A stretch of 64,000 bases of DNA from Kribbella capetownensis (GTDB lineage: Bacteria > Actinomycetota > Actinomycetes > Propionibacteriales > Kribbellaceae), in the NCBI RefSeq assembly GCF_004331485.1, contig NZ_SJKD01000010.1:248001-312000 (forward strand), read 5' to 3'. Position 1 is the stretch's first letter; every line of letters begins with the position of its first letter. Below the pieces are notes generated by a model, which ran no database searches, was not told the origin of the DNA, and saw only the letters and a program-made list of their open reading frames with translations. This document shows positions 27,268 to 35,396 of this stretch, piece after piece. Position numbers and translations under genes: made by a program.

Positions 27268-27687
27268 CCGATCGATCTCCTACCTGGACATGCGTCGGCG
27301 CCTCGTGCTGCGCGTCGCGCGGTTCGACAGGTAGGGACTGTTGGCCGCCGGGTGGCGACGGTTCGGTCCGGCGAGCCCCACCGCCGGTCAAGCCCCGCCA
27401 GCATACCGGCCCCCTGGCCGTGCCGACCGCCCAGTCCGCTGACCGGCCGGTCGGCAGGTCAGAACCGCTCGAACGGGAATTCCCGCGACTGGACGCCGAA
27501 ATGGGTGTCCAGCAGTACGTCGTCGTCCGCCGCCGTGGACTGTGAGCGCTCTCCCTCCAGAAGCCGCAGTAACGCCACCATCCTGCGGGTCGCCTCGCAC
27601 ATACCGGATCACCCCCTCCTGAGACCTATCGTCCCCAGCCCCCGAAACGTTTCGCCGAGCTTGGTTGCAATTGGCAACAGGACCGAG
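27268..27687. other. 420-bp intergenic region with three 12-bp palindromes
   Basis: No supported gene. It must carry the crcB promoter, read leftwards. It contains GACCGGCCGGTC (27441-27452), CGGGAATTCCCG (27474-27485) and CGAAACGTTTCG (27643-27654), all perfect. A GTTGC-AATTG-GCAAC hairpin (27664-27678) lies just past the XRE stop but has no T-run. Short open frames here have atypical composition, and I do not believe them. Confidence 0.5.
27643..27654. promoter_or_regulatory. LacI-type palindrome CGAAACGTTTCG
   Basis: A perfect dyad with the central CG and AAACGTTT core typical of LacI-family operators. No LacI gene is in the window, and the nearest downstream gene on either strand is several hundred bases away, so any role is uncertain. 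Confidence 0.35.
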
Positions 27688-28548
27688 TCAGGAGGTGATC
27701 TCCGCGGCGCCGTGGTCGAGGAGGTTGAAGGCGGCAGCTGAGGGGGAGTCGGGTTGGGCGGTGTACATGAGGAGGCGGTGGGCAGAGGTGTCGGGGAACT
27801 GTACGGCCTCGTAGCCGAGCTCCAGGCGGCCGACCGTCGGGTGCTGGAAGAGCTTCAGGCCGAAGGAGCAGTTGAGGACGGAGTGGCTCGACCAGAGCCG
27901 GGCGAACTCAGGGCTCTTCATTGAGAGCTCACCGATCAGCTCGGCCAGGTAGCGGTCGTCCGGGTGCCGTCCGGCGACCAGCCGCAGCGACGCCACGGAC
28001 CGCTCCGCCTCCAGCTCCCACTCCACGTACAGCTCGCGGGTGTGGGGATCCAGGAACAGCATCCGGGTCAGGTTCGGCCGGGTGTCGGGCGAGTCGGGGC
28101 TGTGCTCGTCGTAGTGGCCGGCCAGCAGGCGGTGGGCCGTGGAGTTCCAGGCCAGTACGTCGCTGCGCCGGTCCATCGCGACCGCGGCGACACCGCTCAT
28201 CGCGGTGACCAGGCGGCGCGCGCCGTCCCGGGCCGCCTCGGGCTCCGGTGCCTGTGGGCGGCGGTGGTTGGACGGGCGGGCCAGGTTGCGCAGGTGGGCC
28301 GTCTCGTCGTCGTCCAGTCGGAGCGCCCGGGCGATGGCGAGCAGGATCTCGTCGGAGGCCTGTTCGCTGTGGCCCTGCTCCAGCCGGGTGTAGTAGGTCA
28401 TGCTGACCCCGGCCAGCTGGGCCAGTTCCTCCCGGCGCAGTCCGGGCACCCGGCGGGCGCCGTACGAGACCATGCCGACGTCCTGAGGCTGCAGCCGGGC
28501 GCGCCGGCTGCGCAGGAAGTGTCCGAGGTCGGTCTCCACGAAGTCCAT
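27688..28548 (-). CDS. XRE-family regulator with MmyB-like ligand domain
   Basis: 286 residues from the ATG at 28548. The N-terminal helix-turn-helix (LGHFLRSRRARLQPQDVGM ... RREELAQLAGVSMTYYTRLE, then QGHSEQASDEILLAIARALR) is the conserved start of this group. The C-terminal PAS-like MmyB domain contains AMDRRSDVLAWNSTAHRLLA, RPNLTRMLFLDPHTRELYV and LELGYEAVQFPDTSAHRLLM. Members usually control an adjacent oxidoreductase or efflux gene. Here it follows the MFS exporter gene on the same strand with a 47-base gap. Confidence 0.92.
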   Translation of the reverse strand: MDFVETDLGHFLRSRRARLQPQDVGMVSYGARRVPGLRREELAQLAGVSMTYYTRLEQGHSEQASDEILLAIARALRLDDDETAHLRNLARPSNHRRPQAPEPEAARDGARRLVTAMSGVAAVAMDRRSDVLAWNSTAHRLLAGHYDEHSPDSPDTRPNLTRMLFLDPHTRELYVEWELEAERSVASLRLVAGRHPDDRYLAELIGELSMKSPEFARLWSSHSVLNCSFGLKLFQHPTVGRLELGYEAVQFPDTSAHRLLMYTAQPDSPSAAAFNLLDHGAAEITS

Positions 28549-28595
28549 CGTAGATCGGGTGCCTGGGTCCCACTCGGCACAATTCCGGCACATGG

Positions 28596-30008
28596 TCACT
28601 CGCCGCCCTTCGCCGGCCGCAGCAGAAGACCAGTCAGTACGGCGCCCAGCACGCAGAGCCCGGCGTTCACCCAGATGGCCGTGGTGACCCCGTTGATCAC
28701 CTGATCCGGGCCGTCCGCGCCGTGCATGGCAGCCGTGGCGATGGCGCTCATGACCGGGATGCCCATCGTGATACCGACCTGCTGGCTCATCGTGGTCAGA
28801 CCGGTCGCGAGGCCTTGCTCTTCGTTCGGCAGGTTGGACGTCGCGGTGACCATGAAGCCGACGATGGCGATCAGGTTGGCCACGCCGCCGACGAACGTGG
28901 TGATGAGCAGCAGAACCATCCAGCTGCTGGAGGTGCCCAGCAGCACCAGCGGGACGGTGGCCGCAGCCTGGAGCACAAAGCCGGTCACGATCGTCTTCCG
29001 CGAGCCGATCCGGCTCAGCACCTTCGATGCAACGAGGCCGCCGAGGACTGTGCCGATGCCGAGGACCGCAAACGACAGACCGGTCGTCAGAGGGGAGTAG
29101 CCGAGCACCTTCTGCAGATAGAGGGTCAGCAGGAAGACCAGCGAGGTCTCGGTGGCGAACGCGAGCAGACCGGCCACGTTGCCCCACCGGACCGACGGAC
29201 GACGCAGTACCGGCAGCGGGACCAGCGCGTCCTGAACCCGCCGCTCGACCAGGAGGAAGCTGACCAGCAGTACGACGGCCGCCGCCAGCGCGATCAGAGC
29301 GTGGGCATCGGTCCAGGAGGTCTCACCGACCCGGGTCAGGCCGTACACGAGGGCCAGCAGGCCGCCGGTCGCGGTCAGTGCGCCCCAGACGTCCAGCCGC
29401 AGCCTGTCCTTGGGCCGGCCCTCGACCAAAGTGTGCGGGCCGAGCAGCAGCACCATCGCTGCGACCGGGATGTTGATGAAGAACGCCCAGCGCCAGCTCA
29501 GGATGTCGGTCAGCAGACCGCCGAGGATGGCGCCGGTGGTGAAGCCCGCAGCCATCAGAGCGCCGTTCAGGCTGAGCGCGCGCTCCCGGAGCGGTCCTTC
29601 GGGGAACGAGGTGGTCAGCAGCGACAAAGCGGCCGGCGTGACCGCGGCGGTGGCGAGGCCCTGGGCGATCCGGGCGGCGATCAGGATCGTCGGCGTGGTG
29701 GCGAGTCCGCCGGCCAGCGAGGCGATCCCGAGGACGGCCATGCCGATCAGGAAGAGACGCTTGCGGCCGAACAGGTCGGCGACGCGGCCGAACAGCAGCG
29801 TGAAGCCGGCGGCGCAGAGTGCGAACGCGGTGGCGATCCACTGCAGGTGCGCGAGCGGCAGCCCGACGTCCTGGCCGATGGTCGGCAGCGCGACGTTCAG
29901 GATGGAGAAGTCGACCGCGAGGGTGAACCCGGCGGTCAGCAGCACCAGCAACACCAGTCGCTGCCGCGAGGGGCTGACCGTGGGGGTGGTCAGGCCGACG
30001 ACACTCAT
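28596..30008 (-). CDS. MFS drug-efflux transporter (DHA2, 14-helix type)
   Basis: A 470-residue proton-coupled exporter with about 14 hydrophobic segments. It carries LAVDFSILNVALPTIGQDVG (helix 1, motif D1 type), GRVADLFGRKRLFLIG (motif A between helices 2 and 3) and GAILGGLLTDILSWRWAFFI (motif C in helix 5). ATG 30008 lies downstream of AAGGAC. It is probably regulated by the XRE protein encoded next. An 11-bp palindrome at 30087-30097 overlaps its likely promoter. Substrate unknown; homologues export quaternary compounds and antibiotics. Confidence 0.92.
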   Translation of the reverse strand: MSVVGLTTPTVSPSRQRLVLLVLLTAGFTLAVDFSILNVALPTIGQDVGLPLAHLQWIATAFALCAAGFTLLFGRVADLFGRKRLFLIGMAVLGIASLAGGLATTPTILIAARIAQGLATAAVTPAALSLLTTSFPEGPLRERALSLNGALMAAGFTTGAILGGLLTDILSWRWAFFINIPVAAMVLLLGPHTLVEGRPKDRLRLDVWGALTATGGLLALVYGLTRVGETSWTDAHALIALAAAVVLLVSFLLVERRVQDALVPLPVLRRPSVRWGNVAGLLAFATETSLVFLLTLYLQKVLGYSPLTTGLSFAVLGIGTVLGGLVASKVLSRIGSRKTIVTGFVLQAAATVPLVLLGTSSSWMVLLLITTFVGGVANLIAIVGFMVTATSNLPNEEQGLATGLTTMSQQVGITMGIPVMSAIATAAMHGADGPDQVINGVTTAIWVNAGLCVLGAVLTGLLLRPAKGGE

Positions 30009-30086
30009 GGGAGAAAGTCCTTTCGGAGGTTGGTTTCTCCACTGTCGTGAATCCGGACCCGCCGTACCTCACTCCCTTCTGCCTAG

Positions 30087-30097
30087 CACTGACAGTG
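30087..30097. promoter_or_regulatory. 11-bp palindrome CACTGACAGTG in the MFS promoter region
   Basis: It lies about 80 bases upstream of the MFS start, in the divergent gap. Read leftwards, it is followed by TAGGCA, a plausible -10. Dyads of the form CACTGNCAGTG recur, in my recollection, upstream of genes run by MmyB-type XRE regulators. Confidence 0.45.
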
Positions 30098-30122
30098 ACA
30101 GGCACAGGCATGGCGAGACGGC

Positions 30123-30833
30123 ATGATGGGCGGCATGACTGCGATCCGTGAGCTGCCGAGAGTGGTGCCGGCCGATCCCGGCAAGCCGGTCCGCAAGGAG
30201 GCAGCAGCCAGCCAGCAGGCGTCACTCAACCTCGCGGTACACCCGGCGTCGTGGTCGCAGGACCAGGCCGACGAGGTCGTACGGCGCTACACCGAGTTGG
30301 CACCGGAGTGGGACGGCGAGCGTGGTGGCTACCGGCCGGTGCCCTTGGCGGACGCGCTGCAGCGAGGCGGGCCGTGGCCCGATGGAGTCTGTCTGGAGGT
30401 CGGCTGCGGTACGGGTCTGCTGACCGGTCTGATCGAGGACGTGTGGCCGCGGGTCGTGAGCATGGACTTGACCTGGGAGATGCTGCGCCGGTCGTCAGCG
30501 CAGCAGCGGCTGCAGGGTGACGCGTCGCGGTTGCCGGTCCGGGACGGTTGCGCGCAGGCCGTCGTACTGGCTGATGTGCCCCTGTTCGCGGACGAGGTGG
30601 TGCGGGCGCTGGCACCAGGCGGTGTGGTCGTGTGGTCGAACGCGCTGGGCGTGGACGCACCACATCACGTGCCGATCATCACTGTGCTGGGCGTGCTCGA
30701 GGATGCGTCGGGCCGATCCTGGTCTGCGGTGACCTCTCACGCCGGTTGGGGACTCTGGGCCGTACTGCGAGTCAATGCGAGTGCGACTGCGGAGACCAGG
30801 CAGGTCACGGCGGAGCCGAGGATCAGCGGCTGA
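30123..30833 (+). CDS. SAM-dependent methyltransferase, class I
   Basis: 236 residues from ATG 30123; the ATG at 30135 is an equal choice. Motif I is CLEVGCGTGLLTGLIEDVW, followed by VVSMDLTWEMLRRSSAQQRL, GDASRLPVRDGCAQAVVLAD (motif II region) and RALAPGGVVVWSNALG (motif III), so the fold is complete. The natural domain end is near GWGLWAVLRV. The last 97 bases overlap the convergent MFS gene, so about 25 C-terminal residues are likely just read-through of that gene. Substrate unknown. Confidence 0.82.
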   Translation: MMGGMTAIRELPRVVPADPGKPVRKEAAASQQASLNLAVHPASWSQDQADEVVRRYTELAPEWDGERGGYRPVPLADALQRGGPWPDGVCLEVGCGTGLLTGLIEDVWPRVVSMDLTWEMLRRSSAQQRLQGDASRLPVRDGCAQAVVLADVPLFADEVVRALAPGGVVVWSNALGVDAPHHVPIITVLGVLEDASGRSWSAVTSHAGWGLWAVLRVNASATAETRQVTAEPRISG

Positions 30834-31900
30834 TAGCCGACGGCAACGGCCAGTGCGGCCGCGATGAGCGGTGCCGTCGCGCGGCCGACGGTGGTGGGAG
30901 TTCCGAGGATGCCGGAGATGGTGGCGTAGCCGTCGTCGCCGTACCGGTCGAGCAGGATCGCCGGAGTGGCGACCGAGGCGACGCCGAAGCCCAGCCCGAA
31001 CAGGATCAGGCTGATCGCGGCCCCGATGACGCTGCGCCCGATGAACGGCAGCAGTCCGATCGCGATGCCCTGCAACGTCATCACCGCTGCGGTGATGAGC
31101 GTGATGGACAGCCATCGCTTCGCCACGGTGGTGACGATCCGGCCGGTGACGGACAGTACGCCGAGCAGTCCGGTGAGGCCGGCGGCCACAGTGGGCTTGT
31201 GACCCAACTGCACCAGGTACGTGACCAGGTGCACGGCTATGACGGCCAGCGCGGCGTTGTGCAGGACGAAGGCGCAGGCGATCAGCCAGAAGCCGGGATC
31301 ACGCAGTACCCGGGCCGGTGAGCGCGTGCTGCCCTGATGTGTGACCGCTGCTGTCGGCCTCGTCCCGCGCAGGCTGATCCCGTGCAGCGGAATGGTCAGC
31401 CCGACGAACACGGCCAGCACCATGACCGCGTGCCGCCAGCCGAGTGCATGGATGAGTTGACCGGCGAGCGGGATGAAGATCGAGCTTGCGAACCCGGCCA
31501 CCAGAGTGATGCTGAGGATCGCGTTCGCTCGGCGGGCCGGTGCGGTGATGGCGACGATGACCGCGAACGCCGGTTGATACAGGACCATCGCCGAGGCAGC
31601 GCCGATGAGGACGAAGACGCCGTACAGCTGCGTGGCCGTCTGGACCTGCGACCACGCGAGTACGGCGACTGTCGCGAGCGCCGACCCGACGGTCATCACG
31701 CCGTACCCGCCGCGAGTGTCGAGCCAGCGTCCGACCGGCACGGCCATCGCCGCACTGACCAGCACCGCCGTGGTGAGTGCGCCGGTCGCTGTGGTGGTGC
31801 TGAGGCGTAGATCGGTGCGCATCGGTTCGAGCAGCGCGCTGAAGGCGTAGTACAGGATCCCGTAGCCGATGGTCGTGGTGACCGCGAGCGTAGCGATCAC
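30737..31900 (-). CDS. MFS transporter (12-helix type)
   Basis: 387 residues from GTG 31900, with about 12 hydrophobic segments. Helix 1 is VTTTIGYGILYYAFSALL, and GRWLDTRGGYGVMTVGS is a motif A variant. The pattern resembles monocarboxylate/oxalate-type MFS carriers. There is no ribosome site before 31900. A CTG at 31933 sits just after AAGGGAGTGAGGACCG, so the true start may be that rare codon, adding LRLSERPRGPA. Convergent overlap with the methyltransferase gene. Confidence 0.85.
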   Translation of the reverse strand: MIATLAVTTTIGYGILYYAFSALLEPMRTDLRLSTTTATGALTTAVLVSAAMAVPVGRWLDTRGGYGVMTVGSALATVAVLAWSQVQTATQLYGVFVLIGAASAMVLYQPAFAVIVAITAPARRANAILSITLVAGFASSIFIPLAGQLIHALGWRHAVMVLAVFVGLTIPLHGISLRGTRPTAAVTHQGSTRSPARVLRDPGFWLIACAFVLHNAALAVIAVHLVTYLVQLGHKPTVAAGLTGLLGVLSVTGRIVTTVAKRWLSITLITAAVMTLQGIAIGLLPFIGRSVIGAAISLILFGLGFGVASVATPAILLDRYGDDGYATISGILGTPTTVGRATAPLIAAALAVAVGYQPLILGSAVTCLVSAVALALTRSTAQSPQPA

Positions 31901-32027
31901 CGCCGGACCGCGTGGCCGTTCGCTGAGTCGCAGCGGTCCTCACTCCCTTCCACCGAGCCCTTCGACTCTAGGCCGACGACGCGCCTCTCGCATCCGCCGC
32001 CGGGCCGGTCGGACGTAGGGTTCCAGG

Positions 32028-33104
32028 GTGACTCTCTCCCGGCATGTGGTCAGCTCCGTCACGACCGCCGAGGTCGGCTCGCGCTATCTGCGGCCCGTCG
32101 GACGAAACTCCTTCCGCGGTCATCACGGCAGCGGCAACACCGCGACGGCGTACGTCGTCGAGACCGATCGCGGTGCCGGCGGCTGGGGACTTCCGCTGTA
32201 CGGCGGCGATCCGGCGCGGCTGATCGGCAAGAACCTGGCCGAGCTGATCGATCCGGAGCGGGGCGTGGTCGATCCGGCCGCGGAGTTCCTCGACTATCCG
32301 CTGCACGATCTGGCTGCGCGCATCCTCGACGTACCCGTGTACTCGATGCTCGGCGGTGCCGGGTCGCCGCGGGTGCGGAGCTACAGCGGCGGGATCTACT
32401 TCGACGACCTGGACCCGGAGGATGCGCCGGCCGGGACGGAGGCGATCCGGACGAACCTGGCGCAGGACTACGAGTTCGGCTTCCGCGACTTCAAGCTGAA
32501 GCTCGGCCGCGGCTACCGCTGGATGGACCCGCAGGAAGGCCTCGAGCGCGACATCGAGGTGACGCTGCTGACCCGCGAGCTGTACCCGGACGCCCACATC
32601 CTGGTCGACCCGAACGACGGCTACACCGCGAACGCGCTGACCGCCTACCTGGCCGCCGTGTCCACCTGCCACCTGTACTGGGTCGAGGAGCCGTTCGCCG
32701 AACGCTGGGAGGACTTCCGCTTTCTCCGCGAGCACCTCGCGACGCTCTCGTGGCAGCCGAAGATCGCCGACGGTGAGTTCGATCCGGACGAGGACCACAT
32801 CCTCCGGCTCGCGCAGGAAGGCCTCGTCGACGTCGCGCTGATGGACGTCGTCGGCCACGGCCTGACCGCCTGGCGCCGCACCATGCCACGCCTCGCCGAG
32901 ACCTCGGCCGAGGCATCCCCGCACGCCTGGGGCATGCCGCTCAAGTCCTTGTACGCCGCCCACATCGCGGCCGGACTCGGCAACGTCCCCATCATCGAAG
33001 GCGTCCCCGGCGACACGTTGGGCACCGACGGCAACGGCTACACCCTCGCCGACGGCCACCTCACCCTGTCCGACGAGCCCGGCTTCGGCATCACGTTGAA
33101 GTAG
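32028..33104 (+). CDS. Enolase-superfamily enzyme (mandelate racemase/muconate lactonizing type)
   Basis: 358 residues from GTG 32028. The barrel shows likely catalytic residues: K156-L-K158 in FKLKLG, the metal ligands D194 (LVDPND), E220/E221 (WVEEPF) and E250 (ADGEF), and a possible general base H299 (SPHAWG). The N-terminal capping domain is shortened but recognisable, with YPLHDLAARILDVPVYSMLG. Members abstract the proton alpha to a carboxylate; many are sugar-acid dehydratases. No sugar-acid pathway neighbours are present, so the substrate is open. It overlaps the convergent nhaA stop by 14 bases. Confidence 0.88.
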   Translation: MTLSRHVVSSVTTAEVGSRYLRPVGRNSFRGHHGSGNTATAYVVETDRGAGGWGLPLYGGDPARLIGKNLAELIDPERGVVDPAAEFLDYPLHDLAARILDVPVYSMLGGAGSPRVRSYSGGIYFDDLDPEDAPAGTEAIRTNLAQDYEFGFRDFKLKLGRGYRWMDPQEGLERDIEVTLLTRELYPDAHILVDPNDGYTANALTAYLAAVSTCHLYWVEEPFAERWEDFRFLREHLATLSWQPKIADGEFDPDEDHILRLAQEGLVDVALMDVVGHGLTAWRRTMPRLAETSAEASPHAWGMPLKSLYAAHIAAGLGNVPIIEGVPGDTLGTDGNGYTLADGHLTLSDEPGFGITLK

Positions 33105-34974
33105 CCAACTGCTGGTCGTACGCCAACTGGATGGCCTGGTTGAGGACGGGCAGGTCTTGCGGGCCGTCGTGGCGATGGTCGTTGATGAAGAACGTCGGCG
33201 TGCCGGCCACGCCACTGCGGTCGGCGGAGTCGACGTCCTGCGCGACGCGCGTGGTGTGGTCGTGCTGGATGAGGTCCTCGCGGAAGCGGTCGACGTCGAG
33301 ACCGAGGTCGGCGGCGTACCCGAGCAGATCGTCGAGCTCGAGCTTCTCCTGATTGGTGAGCAGCACGTCGTGCATCTGCCAGAACTTGCCCTGCCGGCCC
33401 GCGGCCTCGGCGGCCTCGGCGGCGAGCTGGGCGTGCGGGTGGACGTCGGGCAGCGGCAGGTGCCGCCAGACGTAGCGGATGTGGCTGTTCTCGGCGAGCA
33501 GCTCGCGGGCCGTCGGTGCGGCCATCTGCGTCCATGGGCACTCGAAGTCGCCGTACTCGACGACCGTCACGGTCGCCTCGGCCGGACCGCGGATGTGGTC
33601 GCGGGACGGGTCGACGGGCGGGGCGAGATCGATGGGCAGAGTGGCGGTCCCGAGCAGCGCGCGGGTGCGAGTGCGGACCGGCAGCAGTCCGATCAGCCGG
33701 TAGAAGCTCACGCTCAGCACTGCCGCTCCGATGGCGGCCACGAGCACGCCGAGCTTCGCTTCCTCCAGCGTCGGGCCGGTGAAGGCGAGGTCCGCGATCA
33801 GGAAGGAGACGGTGAAAGGGACGCCGGAGATCATGCCGCTGCCGAGTACGCCGGCCCAGCCGACCGACGGACGTACGGCGCCATGCGTCGACCGAGTGAG
33901 GATCCACGAAGTGCCCGCCACGGCGATCGGCTTACCGACCACGAAGGCGACGAAGATCCCGACCGTCACCGGCGCGGTCAACGCTGCCTTCAGCAGGTCC
34001 GCGTCGACCACGATCCCCGCGTTGGCCAACGCGAACAGCGGCACGATCACATAGCTGGTCAGTCGGTGAAGGGCATGCTGCAGCCGCGCGTTCGCCGACA
34101 GCGTCCCGGTGAGCTCACGCGTCGCCTCGCGGGCGAGCTCCGGCGTCGGCTGCTCGCGGAACAGCCGGACCAGGGTGGTCGCCTGCTCCAACGCGTCCCG
34201 GCGAGGTACGTACGCCGACGTGGCCAGGCCGACCGCGAGTCCTGCGACGACGGGGTCGATGCCGCTGGCAAGCAATCCCGCCCAGACCACCAGCGCGAGC
34301 AGGGTGAAGACCGGCCGGCGGTAGCGGTAGCCCAACCGCGTGCTGGCGAGGACTCCGGCGTACGCCGCGATCGCGATCAGTAGCCCGGTCAGGTGGATCT
34401 CGCTCGTGTACGCGACCGCGATGACGAGGAGGGCTACGACGTCGTCGACGACGAACACGGTGAGCAGGAACGTCCGGATCCGATCAGGCACGTGCTGCCC
34501 GGCCACCGCGAAGACCCCGAGTGCCAAGGCGGTGTCGGTCGACATCGCCGCGCCCCAGCCGTGGGCGCCGGTGCCGGAGCGGTTGATCGCCAGGTAGATC
34601 AGGACCGGGATGAGCATGCCGGCCAGGCCGGCCGTGACCGGGAGGATCATCCGGCGTCGCTCGCGCAGCTCACCGAGATCGAATTCGCGCCGCGCCTCCA
34701 GGCCGACGACCAGGAAGAACAACGCCATCAGCCCGCTGTTCACCCAGGTGCGCAGGTCCAGTTCGGCCGACCAAGGGCCGATCCGGACCGCGAGAGCCCA
34801 GTCCCAGAAGGCGTCGTACTGGTCGGTGGCGACGTTCGCCCAGATCAGTGCGAGCACGATCGCGGCGGCCAGGATCGCGGCGCTGGCCGCCTCGGTTCGC
34901 AGGAACGCGCGCAGCGGGCTGCTGGCCGGGCCGACCATGGACATCGGCAGGTCGGCCGGGTCCTTCGGTTTCAT
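33091..34974 (-). CDS. nhaA: Na+/H+ antiporter NhaA fused to a DsbA-like thioredoxin domain
   Basis: 627 residues. Residues 1-430 are NhaA: FFLVVGLEARREFDLGELRE, GWGAAMSTDTALALGVFAVA, and the ion-binding Asp pair in TVFVVDDVVALLVIAVAY. Residues about 450-627 form a DsbA/thioredoxin domain with a cis-proline loop (GVAGTPTFFIN). The active-site motif is CPWT at 479-482, so the second cysteine of CxxC is missing and a dithiol-disulfide cycle is not possible. Such fusions are known in actinobacteria. The ATG overlaps the stop of the VOC gene (ATGA); it is the last gene of a four-gene operon. Confidence 0.93.
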   Translation of the reverse strand: MKPKDPADLPMSMVGPASSPLRAFLRTEAASAAILAAAIVLALIWANVATDQYDAFWDWALAVRIGPWSAELDLRTWVNSGLMALFFLVVGLEARREFDLGELRERRRMILPVTAGLAGMLIPVLIYLAINRSGTGAHGWGAAMSTDTALALGVFAVAGQHVPDRIRTFLLTVFVVDDVVALLVIAVAYTSEIHLTGLLIAIAAYAGVLASTRLGYRYRRPVFTLLALVVWAGLLASGIDPVVAGLAVGLATSAYVPRRDALEQATTLVRLFREQPTPELAREATRELTGTLSANARLQHALHRLTSYVIVPLFALANAGIVVDADLLKAALTAPVTVGIFVAFVVGKPIAVAGTSWILTRSTHGAVRPSVGWAGVLGSGMISGVPFTVSFLIADLAFTGPTLEEAKLGVLVAAIGAAVLSVSFYRLIGLLPVRTRTRALLGTATLPIDLAPPVDPSRDHIRGPAEATVTVVEYGDFECPWTQMAAPTARELLAENSHIRYVWRHLPLPDVHPHAQLAAEAAEAAGRQGKFWQMHDVLLTNQEKLELDDLLGYAADLGLDVDRFREDLIQHDHTTRVAQDVDSADRSGVAGTPTFFINDHRHDGPQDLPVLNQAIQLAYDQQLATST

Positions 34975-35396
34975 GAGCGCCTGATCTCCTGCAGCGTCCA
35001 GGTGTTGCCATCGGGGTCGGCGAAATCGGCCAGGCTGGCGTAACTACGGCGTTCGGGGTCCACACCGGGTGCGAACCCGCCGTCCCAGGTGTCCACCGGC
35101 GACTTGTGCCGGAGGTCGGAGACTTTGATGCCGCGGGCAATCAGTTCGCCATGTGCGGCGGCCAGATCGGCGACGACGAGGTAGTTCGCGCGCGCCGATC
35201 CGGGCGCCGCGTCGGTCAGTCCCTCACCGAACTGAATCGAGCAGGCCGAGCCCGGCGGCGTCACCTGGACGACCCGGAAGCCGTCGCGCGGGTGGTAGTC
35301 GACGTCGAGGGCGAAGCCGAGCTTCTCGGTGTAGAAGGCCTTGGTCTCGTCGACGTCGCGGACGGCCAGGGTGACGACTTCCAGTGAAAAATCCAT
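34971..35396 (-). CDS. VOC-family protein
   Basis: 141 residues from the ATG at 35396, which overlaps the stop of the fusion gene before it by one base (TGATG). The glyoxalase fold is visible: LEVVTLAVRDVDETKAFYTE, LGFALDVDYHP, FRVVQVTPPGSACSIQFGEG and the end LADFADPDGNTWTLQEI. It is a clear paralogue of the VOC protein at 53799-54212, sharing the VVQ-TPPGSACSI core. Enzymatic role unknown. It also overlaps the nhaA start by four bases. Confidence 0.88.
   Translation of the reverse strand: MDFSLEVVTLAVRDVDETKAFYTEKLGFALDVDYHPRDGFRVVQVTPPGSACSIQFGEGLTDAAPGSARANYLVVADLAAAHGELIARGIKVSDLRHKSPVDTWDGGFAPGVDPERRSYASLADFADPDGNTWTLQEIRRS

Noticed and set aside
27268-27420. Fluoride riboswitch upstream of the crcB pair
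   Set aside because: I read the leader on the minus strand for the GGNGATGG...CTGATG core of the motif and did not find it; only an unrelated CCTACCTG/CAGGTAGG inverted repeat is present.
27388-27612. Small open frame of 74 codons upstream of crcB
   Set aside because: Low-complexity Arg/Gly product, no ribosome site, and it overlaps two palindromes; more likely non-coding.
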